From Rhodopseudomonas boonkerdii (lineage in GTDB: Bacteria > Pseudomonadota > Alphaproteobacteria > Rhizobiales > Xanthobacteraceae): 64,000 nt of DNA. The notes beneath the pieces are model-generated. The model saw nothing but the letters and a program-made list of their open reading frames with translations, did no database searches and was not told the origin of the DNA. The DNA lies in NCBI RefSeq assembly GCF_021184025.1, contig NZ_CP036537.1, forward strand, positions 4,154,001 through 4,218,000, written 5' to 3'. The position numbers and the translations under genes are program-made. Numbering within the stretch: position 1 is the first letter of the stretch; every line of letters starts with the position of its first letter. Positions 45,822-54,555 of the stretch are shown piece by piece.

Positions 45822-46493
45822 TCACCGTCCCGTGCTGGTGCGATATTCGATCCACCGGCTGGCAATCACCAGCGGCAGGAAGAAGGTGAGATAGAAGGCG
45901 GCAGCCAGCGTCAGCGGCGAAGGATTGGCCACGACAGCCATGACACTCTGCGCCTGTCCCAGCGTTTCCGGTAGCGAGACGGCAGTGCCCAGCGCGGTGC
46001 CCTTGCTGATTGAGATGGCGCGGTTGGTCAGCAGCGGCACGGCGAGACGGACGGCCTGCGGCAGGACAATAGTAATCAATGTCCGCAGCCGGCTGAAACC
46101 GAGGGCAGCGGCCGCGTCCCATTGCCCGCGCGGTAGCGCCATGATCGCGGACCAGAAAATTTCCGTGCTGAAGGCCGACAGCACCATGCCGAGCGCCAGC
46201 ACCGTCGTCGCGAAGGGCGACAGCGCCGGACCGAGATAAGGCAGGCCGAAATAAATGAAGACGATCACAACGAGCTGCGGCAGCGTGCGCAGCACGTCCA
46301 CATAAGCAGTGATCACGAGATTGATCGGACGCAGATTCGCACAACGCAAGAGCGCCAGCGACAGGCCGAATAGGACGCCGAACGCGATGATCAGCAGCGA
46401 GACGATGACCGTCGTGCGGAAGCCTGCCAGCACCTGGGGGAATGCGGCGGCCATGACCTGGGCATTGAAGTAGTATTCGACGATCCGGTCCAT
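45822..46493 (-). CDS. Polar amino acid ABC transporter permease 2
   Basis: The 223-residue protein has the same family features: LAGFRTTVIVSLLIIAFGVL near the N-terminus, DVLRTLPQLVVIVFIYFG, and the EAA loop DAAAALGFSRLRTLITIVLPQAVRL. The match to the other permease is only family-level, as expected for paired subunits. It is 74 bases downstream of the binding-protein gene. Confidence 0.93.
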   Translation of the reverse strand: MDRIVEYYFNAQVMAAAFPQVLAGFRTTVIVSLLIIAFGVLFGLSLALLRCANLRPINLVITAYVDVLRTLPQLVVIVFIYFGLPYLGPALSPFATTVLALGMVLSAFSTEIFWSAIMALPRGQWDAAAALGFSRLRTLITIVLPQAVRLAVPLLTNRAISISKGTALGTAVSLPETLGQAQSVMAVVANPSPLTLAAAFYLTFFLPLVIASRWIEYRTSTGR

Positions 46494-46567
46494 CGGGTCT
46501 CCGAAGGAGAACCGGATCGGCGCGGTGCCGATCCAGTTCTGGCAATTATTTCATCAAAGCGAGCGGA

Positions 46568-47434
46568 TTACTTGCACTTCGGAACATGCGACGTCGGCTC
46601 GAAGCCCTTGAAGCCGGGAGGGCCATAGCCGAAATACACGGTGTCGATAGCCGAGCCGGCGTCGGGCGCGGCGCCGTACCACTTCTCGTGCAGCTTGCGC
46701 AGGCGTCCATCGAGCTTCATGCATTCGATCACCTCTTCGACCTTGTTGCGATATTCGCTGTCTTCGAGGCGGAACGCATAGGCGAAGTTGCGGCCGTTGA
46801 AATCCTTGAAGCCGACCTTGATCGCCTTATTCTGGCTGGCGGCATAGACCGTCGTGGGGATTTCGTTGAGCGCGGTGAAGGCGCGGCGTGTCAGCACGGC
46901 CTGCACGGTGTCCGGAAAGACGTCATAGCGTTGTACTTCGAAACCGTATTTCTCCGCATTGGCGGTAGCCCAGGTGTCGGAAATGGTGCCACGATTGACG
47001 GCCACGGCCTTGCCCTTGAGGTCGTCAAACCCCTTCATCTCGTCAGCGGCGCGGATGATGAAGCCGTTGCCGGTAGAGAACAGCGGTTCAGTAAAAAGCA
47101 TGCGTTCCGAACGCTCGGCCGTAAGGTTCAGCGGGTTGACGAGAAATTCCGCGCGCTTGGCGAAAAGCGCCGCGAACAGGCCGGAAAAGTTGATATCGAC
47201 GATCTCGACTTTCGGACGGCCAAGGTCGTTGCCGATCTCGTTGATCAGGTCCGCGCCAAAACCTTCAGGCCCGTTGGGACCGCGCACCATCCACGGCGCC
47301 ACGCCGAAGTCCGATGCGACCACCATGGGTTTGTCGGAGGGATGATCGGCCTCCTGCGCGTCGGCAATGCCGCCAGCGATCGCGGTCGTCGAGAGCATCA
47401 GCGCGAACAGCCAATGGGTGAGTCTGATGGTCAT
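46568..47434 (-). CDS. Polar amino acid ABC transporter substrate-binding protein
   Basis: The 288-residue family-3 binding protein has a signal peptide (THWLFALMLSTTAIAGG, cleavage near ADAQE). It has a typical lobe-1 start (PMVVASDFGVAPWMVRGPNG) and GFGADLINEIGNDLG, then VVNPLNLT-like and KGKAVAVNRGTISD. It is longer at the C-terminus than usual, with a tail that ends in a lone cysteine (VPKCK). It would bring the ligand, possibly a ureide or amino acid, to the permeases. Confidence 0.9.
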   Translation of the reverse strand: MTIRLTHWLFALMLSTTAIAGGIADAQEADHPSDKPMVVASDFGVAPWMVRGPNGPEGFGADLINEIGNDLGRPKVEIVDINFSGLFAALFAKRAEFLVNPLNLTAERSERMLFTEPLFSTGNGFIIRAADEMKGFDDLKGKAVAVNRGTISDTWATANAEKYGFEVQRYDVFPDTVQAVLTRRAFTALNEIPTTVYAASQNKAIKVGFKDFNGRNFAYAFRLEDSEYRNKVEEVIECMKLDGRLRKLHEKWYGAAPDAGSAIDTVYFGYGPPGFKGFEPTSHVPKCK

Positions 47435-47464
47435 GGATGCGTCCTTGTGCGGATGTTGCGGAGG

Positions 47465-48376
47465 TCAGAGCTTGGGCGGATGGGCGGCCTGCCAGTGACG
47501 GGCGATATCACCGCGCCGGCAGACCCAGACGTCGGCATGCTTGGCGACATGATCGAGGAAGCGCTGCAGGCCTGCAGCGCGGCCGGGATGACCGATGATC
47601 CGCGTATGCAAGCCAACCGACATCATCTTTGGCGCAGTGGCGCCTTCGGCGTAAAGCAGATCGAAGGCGTCGCGCAGATAGACGAAGAAGTCGTCGGCCG
47701 TTGCCATGGCGCCGCGGCTGAACTTGGCATCGTTGTTGGCGAGGCCGTAAGGCACAACCAGATGCGGCTTACCGAGCACCGTGGTCCAGTAAGGCAGCTC
47801 GTCGTTATAGGCGTCGGAATCGTAGAGGAAGCCGCCTTCCTCCACCACTAGCCGGCGCGTATTGACGCTCGGCCCGTAGCGGCAATACCAACCGAGCGGA
47901 CGCGCGCCGATGGTGCGCGTGAGACTCTCGACGGCCTTGCGTATACGCTCGCGTTCCTCCCCCTCCGTCAGCAGCGGGTGCCGCTCCCAGCGCCAGCCGT
48001 GGGCGCAGACGTCATAGCCATGCTCGCGAATGGCGGCACAGGCCTCGTCATTGCGCTCCAGCGCCAGCGCGCAGCCCATGACGGTGGCGATCATGTTGCG
48101 CTCAGACAGCATGCGCAGCACGCGCCAAAAGCCGATGCGGCTGCCATATTCGAACATGGATTCTGCGGCAAGGTCGCGCCCCTCGAAGCCGCCGCCCCCG
48201 CCTTCGGTGAGCGCAGCTTCGGTGAATCCGTCGCCATCGGCGAAGGATGGTTCGGAACCTTCCTCGTAATTGATGCAGAAATTCAGCGCGATCCGAGCTC
48301 CGCCTGGCCATTGCGGATGCGGCGGGGTGCGGCCGTAGCCGACGAAGTCGCGGGCGAGATGATCATCGTGCGGCAC
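47465..48376 (-). CDS. Polysaccharide deacetylase fold, PuuE-allantoinase-like
   Basis: The 303-residue protein starts DFVGYGRTPPHPQWPGGARI and INYEEGSEP, the opening of PuuE-type allantoinases, which are metal-independent members of the NodB/polysaccharide deacetylase superfamily. Other landmarks are YDVCAHGWRWERH and GLHTRIIGHPGR. PuuE hydrolyses allantoin to allantoate in the cytoplasm. The next gene upstream encodes ureidoglycolate lyase, so ureide breakdown is likely, but the enzyme for allantoate or ureidoglycine is not in the window. Confidence 0.85.
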   Translation of the reverse strand: MPHDDHLARDFVGYGRTPPHPQWPGGARIALNFCINYEEGSEPSFADGDGFTEAALTEGGGGGFEGRDLAAESMFEYGSRIGFWRVLRMLSERNMIATVMGCALALERNDEACAAIREHGYDVCAHGWRWERHPLLTEGEERERIRKAVESLTRTIGARPLGWYCRYGPSVNTRRLVVEEGGFLYDSDAYNDELPYWTTVLGKPHLVVPYGLANNDAKFSRGAMATADDFFVYLRDAFDLLYAEGATAPKMMSVGLHTRIIGHPGRAAGLQRFLDHVAKHADVWVCRRGDIARHWQAAHPPKL

Positions 48377-48388
48377 GATCGCGTCTCC

Positions 48389-48898
48389 CTATGCACTCTG
48401 TGGCATTATGGCATGAATGCCGGCTGCGATATCGACGAACACGTCATCGTCGTTCCTGCCGGTCATCCCCATGGCGACGGCGAATTCCATTTTCTCGCCG
48501 AGTACGGTCGAAGGGTGATGCCAGACATTGCGTGCGAATGTGACGCTCTGATGCGGTCCGGCGATGAAACAGCGCAGGGTGGCAAGATCAGGCTGCCCGT
48601 CGGGAGCGGTACCGCATACGATCGCCAGATAGTCGCTGCTTCCGAGCGGCACGAAGGTCTGGGCGGAATAGGGATGTCGCTCCAGCGTGACGATCGGCAG
48701 CGGCAGGCTGCCGATCTTGGCCGCGCCGCTGATCCAGAATGAAAAGGTCGCGGCGTCCGCCGCGCGGTCGTCCGATGTCGGCAGGTAGCGCCGACGCATG
48801 TCGATCGGCCGCTCGGCGACATCACCAAAAGCGGCGAAGGCGGCCGGGCTGAGCGGCTCGGCTTCGATAGCTCTGGAGGCATTCTGGGCGGGCGACAT
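48389..48898 (-). CDS. allA: Ureidoglycolate lyase
   Basis: The 169-residue cupin-fold protein has the family features EAEPLSPAAFAAFGDV at the start, RHPYSAQTFVPLG, and FARNVWHHPSTVLG with metal-type His residues. It splits ureidoglycolate into glyoxylate and urea, the last step of allantoin degradation. It is the first gene of the transporter operon, 13 bases before the deacetylase gene. A perfect palindrome (48950-48959) lies about 50 bases upstream of its ATG. Confidence 0.88.
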   Translation of the reverse strand: MSPAQNASRAIEAEPLSPAAFAAFGDVAERPIDMRRRYLPTSDDRAADAATFSFWISGAAKIGSLPLPIVTLERHPYSAQTFVPLGSSDYLAIVCGTAPDGQPDLATLRCFIAGPHQSVTFARNVWHHPSTVLGEKMEFAVAMGMTGRNDDDVFVDIAAGIHAIMPQSA

Positions 48899-48949
48899 TC
48901 AGGCGGCACATCTGCTCTGTAGGCCGCTGGGACAGCGACGATATTCCAA

Positions 48950-48959
48950 TGGTATACCA
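48950..48959. promoter_or_regulatory. Candidate GntR operator TGGTATACCA
   Basis: A perfect 10-base palindrome lies about 52 bases upstream of allA. TGGTATACCA fits the TnGTnnnACnA-type consensus reported for FadR/FCD GntR regulators. The gene for such a regulator is the next one upstream, at 49080. The site would control the allA operon. Confidence 0.6.
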
Positions 48960-49079
48960 ATCAAGCGTGATCGCCTCGCGTCGTCAAGGCGCGATGCGGC
49001 GGCGGCTGCGTGAATTTTGGACGCTATCCGGTAGAATTGCAGGCAGTTGCAGAAAATTCAGACAGGCCGGTCATGCGGC

Positions 49080-49838
49080 CTAGGCGTGCGGCTCGGGCAG
49101 AAAGATGCCGAACCGTTCCAACAGCCCCTGCCGCACGTTGGTCAAATGCACGATCATCGCCTGACGGGCAGCTGCGGCGTCGCGATCGATGATGGCGTCG
49201 ATGATCGCCAGATGCTCGCGGGTGGCAGGAAGCAGCCGGCCGGGGTGGCGCTCCACATTACACATGCGGATCTTCTGTCGAACCTCGCCGATTAGTTTTT
49301 CCAGCGAGCGATTGCCGCAATGCCGGGCGATCTGGTCGTGAATTTCATCGTCAAGGGACCAGTGCATATCCTTCGAAGTCGTCGAGGCGGCGATGATGTC
49401 TTCGAGCCTGGCTCTGATGGGCGCAAGGATATCGAGCGCAATACGCGTCGATGAAATGAACGTCGCCTCGCCCTCCAGCACCATGCGAAGATGAACGAGT
49501 TCGAGCAGTTCGCCCATTTCGATAGTACGGACCACCACGGCACCATTGGACAGTTGCTCCAACTTGCCCTCGCCGAGTAATCGGCTAATTCCGGCTCGTA
49601 ACGGCGTGCGCGAGACCTTCAACCGAAGCGCAAGCCGGCGTTCCTCGATCACTTCGCCCGGCTTGAGCTGCCGCGACTCGATCAGGTCGTGCAGCCGCGC
49701 GTAGGTGGCGTCCGTTACATTGCCATTCGGGCGTGCCGCCCGCTTGCGGGTAGGTGTTTTTGCTCTTTTGGCACCGGGCACGGGATTGCTTTCGGCGATC
49801 GAGGAGAGGTTAGTGACGAACGGGTACACTTCCCTCAA
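49080..49838 (-). CDS. GntR-family regulator, FCD (FadR) subfamily
   Basis: The protein of about 252 residues has an N-terminal winged helix (ATYARLHDLIESRQLKPGEV, RLALRLKVSRTPLRAGISRL, EGKLEQLSNGAVVV). The C-terminal all-helical FCD domain has metal-site type residues (DDEIHDQIARHCGN, EHLAIIDAI). FCD domains bind carboxylate ligands. There is no ATG near the conserved start; the longest frame opens with TTG at 49838. It lies between catB and allA on the same strand, and the palindrome at 48950 suggests that it governs allA and the transporter operon. Confidence 0.88.
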   Translation of the reverse strand: MREVYPFVTNLSSIAESNPVPGAKRAKTPTRKRAARPNGNVTDATYARLHDLIESRQLKPGEVIEERRLALRLKVSRTPLRAGISRLLGEGKLEQLSNGAVVVRTIEMGELLELVHLRMVLEGEATFISSTRIALDILAPIRARLEDIIAASTTSKDMHWSLDDEIHDQIARHCGNRSLEKLIGEVRQKIRMCNVERHPGRLLPATREHLAIIDAIIDRDAAAARQAMIVHLTNVRQGLLERFGIFLPEPHA

Positions 49839-49943
49839 CGCACGGCGAAGTCAAACCAGCAATCTCGAAACGTCATGGTCGATGGTTGCTGTCGAAGACG
49901 ATGATCGACGTGCAGTTCCGCTGGCCCGGCGAGCGGACGTATA

Positions 49944-51113
49944 TCACGCTCCCGACGCTACTGCCCTGCTGCGCGGAGCGAAGCCATCGCGCTGAAAGAA
50001 GGCGACGCGGTCCATATCGAGCTCGACACCGATGCCTGGGGCTGTCGGAACTTCGAGCGTGAAGTCGCTATAGCGTAGCGGTGTGGCCAGGATTTCCTCC
50101 GTCAGGAGAAGCGGTCCGAACAATTCGGTCCCCCACGCCAGTTTGGGAAGCGCCGAGAAAACCTGTGCCGATGCGGCCGTCCCAACGCCCCCTTCGAGCA
50201 TCGTTCCGCCGTAGAGGCCGATACCGGCAGCTTCGCCGATGGCCGCCATCTTGACCGCGTCATAGAGGCCACCAGCCTGGTTGATCTTCAGCGCAAACAC
50301 GTCCGCTGCGCCTCGGGCGGCAAGGTCGAACGCGTCCCTGACACCATGCAGGGCTTCGTCAGCCATGATGGCCACGGCAAAGCGTCCGCTGAGGCGTGCT
50401 TGAGCGCCGCGGTCATCGCGCGAAAGCGGCTGCTCGATCAGATCCACACCGGCGGCTTCCAGTGCCGGAATCCCATGCCGGGCATCGACTTCGCTCCACG
50501 CCTGGTTCACGTCAACCCGCACGCTGGCGCGATCGCCAAGCGATCGCTTGATCGCCGCGACATGCGCCACATCGTCCTTCACCGAACGCAGGCCGATTTT
50601 GAGCTTGAAAATATTATGCCGACGCGCATCGAGCATACGTTCGGCCTCTTCGATGTCGCGCGTCGTATCCCCGCTCGCCAGCGTCCAGGCAACAGCCAGT
50701 TTCCGGTGCTGTCGCCCACCCAGCAGTTCGGAGACAGGCAAGCCGAGACGTTTGCCGAGGGCATCGAGCAACGCCGTTTCCACGGCGCAGGTGGCAAACC
50801 GATTACCCTTCACACGTTGCTTCACTTGCCCCATCAGCGCTGCGACACGCGACGCATCGGCCCCGACGATCGCCGGCGCGATATATGTATCAATGGCAAG
50901 TTTGATACCTTCGGGGCTCTCTTCGCCATAGCTGAGGCCACCGATCGTCGTCCCTTCGCCGATCCCGATCGTGCCGTCCGAGCAACGGATCATGACCAGA
51001 ACCAGGGTCTGGCTGTTCATCGTGTGCATCGACAGCTTATGCGGACGGATCGTCGGGACATCGACCAAGATCGTTTCGACGGTATCGACCCGGACTTCGA
51101 TTGGCGCGTCCAT
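49944..51113 (-). CDS. catB: Muconate cycloisomerase
   Basis: The 389-residue enolase-superfamily enzyme starts with the CatB-specific VPTIRPHKLSMHTMN and EGTTIGGLSYGEESPEG. Active-site residues are FKLKIG (KxK), RVDVNQAW (Asp), LIEQPL (Glu), MADEAL (Asp/Glu) and LKINQAGG (Lys), all in order. CatB converts cis,cis-muconate to muconolactone in catechol degradation. The ATG at 51113 is favoured because AGGA lies about 8 bases upstream. catA and catC are not in the window, so either the pathway is split or this enzyme serves a related lactone. Confidence 0.9.
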   Translation of the reverse strand: MDAPIEVRVDTVETILVDVPTIRPHKLSMHTMNSQTLVLVMIRCSDGTIGIGEGTTIGGLSYGEESPEGIKLAIDTYIAPAIVGADASRVAALMGQVKQRVKGNRFATCAVETALLDALGKRLGLPVSELLGGRQHRKLAVAWTLASGDTTRDIEEAERMLDARRHNIFKLKIGLRSVKDDVAHVAAIKRSLGDRASVRVDVNQAWSEVDARHGIPALEAAGVDLIEQPLSRDDRGAQARLSGRFAVAIMADEALHGVRDAFDLAARGAADVFALKINQAGGLYDAVKMAAIGEAAGIGLYGGTMLEGGVGTAASAQVFSALPKLAWGTELFGPLLLTEEILATPLRYSDFTLEVPTAPGIGVELDMDRVAFFQRDGFAPRSRAVASGA

Positions 51114-51189
51114 GAGCACATCCTATTGTTGTCCGGTCGCCGGACCGCAGGAAGATTCCTGCGATCCGCCTTGCCGCGACGTATACGGC

Positions 51190-52395
51190 TTACTTCTTGA
51201 TGAGCGGGCAGCGCGAAGCCGACAACGGCTGGAATGCGTCGTCACCGCTGACAGTCGCCAGCAGCTTGTAATCATCCCAGCGCGCCTTTGACTCCGACGG
51301 CTTCTTCACTTCGAAGAGATACATGTCGTGGATCATGCGACCGTCTTCGCGGATACGCCCGTTCTTCGCGAACATGTCGTTGATCGGAGTTTCCTTCATC
51401 ACCTTCATGACGGCGGCAGACTCAGTCGTGCCGGCCTTCTTGACCGCATTCAGATAGGTCAGCACCGAGGAATAGACGCCGGCTTGCGCCGATGTCGGCG
51501 CGCGTTTGGTGCGCTCCATGAACCGCTTGGAGAAGGCGCGCGTTTCGTCGTTCAGATCCCAGTAGAACGCCTCGGCGAGAAGCAGACCCTGTGCCGTCTC
51601 CAGGCCAACGCTGTCGATATCGGAGATGAAGGCCAGCAACGGCGACAGCCTCTGCCCGGACTGGGTCAGCCCGAATTCCGACGCCTGCTTGATCGCGTTG
51701 ATCGTGTCGCCGCCGGCATTGGCGAGGCCGATCACCTTGGCTTTGGAGCTCTGCGCCTGAAGCAGGAAGGACGAGAAATCCGACGTGTTGATCGGATGCC
51801 GAACATTGCCGACCACCTTGCCGCCAGCCTTGGTGACGATGCCCGACGTATCGCGCTCCAGTTCCTGTCCGAAGGCGTAATCGGCCGTAAGGAAGAACCA
51901 AGTGTCGAGGCCACGCTTGACCGTTGCAAGACCGGTCACGCTGGCGAGCGCGTAGGTGTCGTAGGTATAGTGAACGATGTAGGGACCACATGCTTCGTTT
52001 GTCAGGCGAACGGCGCCTGGACCATTGAACATGATGATCTTGTTGCGTGCCTTGGCCATCTCCGCGGCGGCAAGCGCCGTGGCCGAGCCGGCCACATCGA
52101 CGATGGCTTCGACACCCTGATTATCGATCAGTTCGCGCGTCAGATTCGCGGCAAGATCCGCTTTGTTGAGATGATCCGTGACGACGATCTGGACCTTGCG
52201 GCCAAGCACCTCACCGCCGAAATCCTCGATCGCCATCTTTGCGGCGGCTTCACTCCCCGGCCCTGTGATGTCCGCAAACAGCCCGGACATGTCGAGAACT
52301 GCGCCGATCTTCAGAGGCCCGCTGCTCTCGGCCGAAGCGGCAGAGGCAGCAATGGCCAGCGTGGCGGCGACAAGACCGGAAACGACTTTCTTCAC
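51190..52395 (-). CDS. Branched-chain amino acid-type ABC substrate-binding protein (orphan)
   Basis: The 401-residue periplasmic LivJ/K-type protein has a signal peptide (LVAATLAIAASAASAES). The typical start is KIGAVLDMSGLFADITGPGS, with VVTDHLNKADLAANLTREL and FLTADYAFGQELERDT. In this bacterial group many such proteins bind aromatic acids. It is an orphan: permease and ATPase genes are absent nearby, so it probably docks with a transporter elsewhere. Its location downstream of the Bug-type gene and upstream of catB suggests an aromatic ligand. Confidence 0.9.
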   Translation of the reverse strand: MKKVVSGLVAATLAIAASAASAESSGPLKIGAVLDMSGLFADITGPGSEAAAKMAIEDFGGEVLGRKVQIVVTDHLNKADLAANLTRELIDNQGVEAIVDVAGSATALAAAEMAKARNKIIMFNGPGAVRLTNEACGPYIVHYTYDTYALASVTGLATVKRGLDTWFFLTADYAFGQELERDTSGIVTKAGGKVVGNVRHPINTSDFSSFLLQAQSSKAKVIGLANAGGDTINAIKQASEFGLTQSGQRLSPLLAFISDIDSVGLETAQGLLLAEAFYWDLNDETRAFSKRFMERTKRAPTSAQAGVYSSVLTYLNAVKKAGTTESAAVMKVMKETPINDMFAKNGRIREDGRMIHDMYLFEVKKPSESKARWDDYKLLATVSGDDAFQPLSASRCPLIKK

Positions 52396-52473
52396 ATTCT
52401 TCTCCTTGAGCCCAGTTGTCGGGCTGAATCAATCAACGTTTCCCCCGAATGACGGCATCATGCCGCCATCGCA

Positions 52474-53472
52474 TTATTGGCTGCCACGAACGCCGGCAGC
52501 GTCGACGATCTGCTTCCATTTGGCGTTTTCCTTCGCCAGATGATCCGCCATTTCCTGACGCGACGACGCGATCGTGCGGCCACTCACTTCTGCAAAGCGG
52601 CGCTGGACATCCGGATCGGCCAGGACCTTGCGGAGATCCGCACTTATGCGATCCGCCAGCGCGGGGGGCATTCCACCTGGACCGAAAACGGCCCACCAGT
52701 TGCCGAGCTCGTAGCCGGGCACACCGGACTCGTCGATGGTCGGCACGTCCGGCAAGGCCGCGATGCGCTGCTTCGTCGTCACCGCGATCGCACGGAGGCT
52801 GCCGCCTTGCACCTGAGGCAGAGCCGTCGAGGCATTGTCGAACATCAGATCGATACGACCGGACATCAGATCGGTCAGCGCGGGCGACGAACCGCGATAC
52901 GGCACATGGGTGAGCTCTACGCCCGCCTGCTGCCGGAACAATTCCGCCGCCAGATGCAGGGACGAACCGATGCCGGCCGATCCATAAGTCGCCCCGCCCG
53001 ACTTGGCCTTCTCCTTGGCGAAGGCAATGAGATCACGGATGTTCTTGATCGGCGATTGCGGCGCGACCAGCACGACGTTCGGCGTCTCCAGCGCGAGCGT
53101 CAGCGGCGTCAGATCCTTCATCGGATCGTATGGCATGGATTTGAAGAGCCACGGATTCACGGCGACGGCGATCGAGCCGAGGACCAGTGTGTAACCGTCC
53201 GGCGCGCTCTTTGCCGCCGCGGCGACGCCGATGTTCGAGCCTGCTCCTCCGCGGTTATCGACCACCACCTGCTGACCGTAGAGCTGGCCGAGCTTCTCGG
53301 CGATGGTCCGGCCAATGATGTCGGCAGCGCCGCCTGCGGCAAAGGGCACGATCAGCTGGATCGGCTTGTTGGGGAAGTCCTGCGCCATCCCCGCTGTCGC
53401 GCCGGCGAAAACACACGAGCCGGCAAGTGCCGCCGAGGCTGCGCCAGATACAAAAAAGCGTCGAGAAATCAT
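52474..53472 (-). CDS. Tripartite tricarboxylate transporter binding protein (Bug/TctC family, orphan)
   Basis: The 332-residue protein has a signal peptide with twin-arginine (MISRRFFVSGAASAALAG) and the Bug hallmarks: PNKPIQLIVPFAAGGAADII, VVVDNRGGAGSNIG and PDGYTLVLGS. The late VPTIDESGVPGYELGNWWA is also typical. It binds a carboxylate in the periplasm. The TctA and TctB membrane subunits are not in the window. It is divergent from the LysR gene, which probably regulates it. Confidence 0.92.
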   Translation of the reverse strand: MISRRFFVSGAASAALAGSCVFAGATAGMAQDFPNKPIQLIVPFAAGGAADIIGRTIAEKLGQLYGQQVVVDNRGGAGSNIGVAAAAKSAPDGYTLVLGSIAVAVNPWLFKSMPYDPMKDLTPLTLALETPNVVLVAPQSPIKNIRDLIAFAKEKAKSGGATYGSAGIGSSLHLAAELFRQQAGVELTHVPYRGSSPALTDLMSGRIDLMFDNASTALPQVQGGSLRAIAVTTKQRIAALPDVPTIDESGVPGYELGNWWAVFGPGGMPPALADRISADLRKVLADPDVQRRFAEVSGRTIASSRQEMADHLAKENAKWKQIVDAAGVRGSQ

Positions 53473-53602
53473 GGGTTAGGCCTTCCCCCCTGCGGTTATT
53501 CAAGCAGCGACCATCGCCGCCGCTCCCGATCGATCGGGCCGGACGTTGCCATGAACGGCCTGATAGGCCAACACACTTGAAACTATCGATCCTATCGTAA
53601 AT

Positions 53603-53608
53603 TATAAT
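53603..53608 (+). promoter_or_regulatory. TATAAT -10 element immediately before the LysR gene
   Basis: A perfect TATAAT lies 6 bases before the LysR start codon at 53615, and no ribosome binding site is present between them. Initiation from it would begin at or near the A of the ATG, giving a leaderless mRNA. The surrounding ATTATAAT is palindromic, so it could also serve as the -10 of the divergent binding-protein promoter. Confidence 0.5.
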
Positions 53609-53614
53609 CGCGCG

Positions 53615-54526
53615 ATGGACCCCCGACGCCTCAATTACTTTCTGGCCGTAGCCGCGCATGGCCGCATGGCGAAGGCTGCGGACACCCTCGGCGTGGCCCA
53701 GCCCACGCTGTCGCAACAAATCCGGGCTTTGGAGCAGGACCTGGGAACGGTTCTCTTCAACCGAACGCCCCAGGGCATGCAGCTGACCGAAACCGGGCAC
53801 GCTCTGCGTGAGCATGCGCAACGCCTTATGGTGCAGGCGGAAGCGGCCCGGACCGCGATCGCCGAACTCGAAGGCGGCATGTCGGGAACCCTCCGCGTCG
53901 GGATCATCCACACATACAGCACCGCCTTTCTGCCAAAGATGATCGCCGCCTTCGGCCAGAAATATCCCGGCGTCAGGCTCAACGTGGAAGTCGGCAATGC
54001 ATTCGATGTCGAACGACGGATCTTGTCGGGACACCTCGATCTGGCGATCGCGTTTGATCCGCCACAACATCCCGAACTGGGAGTCGGCCGCCTGTTCGAA
54101 GAGCGTCTCGTCCTTGTGCGCGCAAGAACGCGCGACCGGTGCGCCCAGCAGTCTATCCCGCTCGCATCCTTGCGCGGACAACCGCTGGCTCTTTTGAAGA
54201 CGACTTTCGCCACCCGTCGCATCCTCGATGCATCGCTGCCCGTGGGGATGACGCTGGACATCCGGGTCGAGATGGATGCGGTCGAGGCTCTGATCGAACT
54301 GGCCAGATCCGGCGGACTGCCGACGATCCTGGCCGACCGCAGCCTGACAGGCAGGCGCGATCTCGAAATGCTGCCGATCGGACCGCCCTGGATCCGACGT
54401 TCGGGAGCAATTCTGTGGGATGCGCATCGCTATCAGACAGCGGCTGCGCGCGCCTTCATGCAGATCGCCAGCGAAACGACCCGGTCCATGCGAAATCCTG
54501 CACCCGAACCAGACGAATCCATTTAA
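53615..54526 (+). CDS. LysR-family transcriptional regulator
   Basis: The 303-residue protein has an N-terminal helix-turn-helix (RRLNYFLAVAAHGRMAKAAD, VAQPTLSQQIRALEQDLG, FNRTPQGMQLTETG) and a periplasmic-binding-like effector domain (LRVGIIHTYSTAFLPKM). It is of the CynR/CatR-like type that responds to small organic acids. It is divergent from the Bug-type gene, and catB lies in the same cluster, so muconate or another carboxylate is a plausible inducer. No Shine-Dalgarno sequence is seen before the ATG. Confidence 0.92.
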   Translation: MDPRRLNYFLAVAAHGRMAKAADTLGVAQPTLSQQIRALEQDLGTVLFNRTPQGMQLTETGHALREHAQRLMVQAEAARTAIAELEGGMSGTLRVGIIHTYSTAFLPKMIAAFGQKYPGVRLNVEVGNAFDVERRILSGHLDLAIAFDPPQHPELGVGRLFEERLVLVRARTRDRCAQQSIPLASLRGQPLALLKTTFATRRILDASLPVGMTLDIRVEMDAVEALIELARSGGLPTILADRSLTGRRDLEMLPIGPPWIRRSGAILWDAHRYQTAAARAFMQIASETTRSMRNPAPEPDESI

Positions 54527-54555
54527 GCCATTGATAATACTTAAATTTATTTCGC

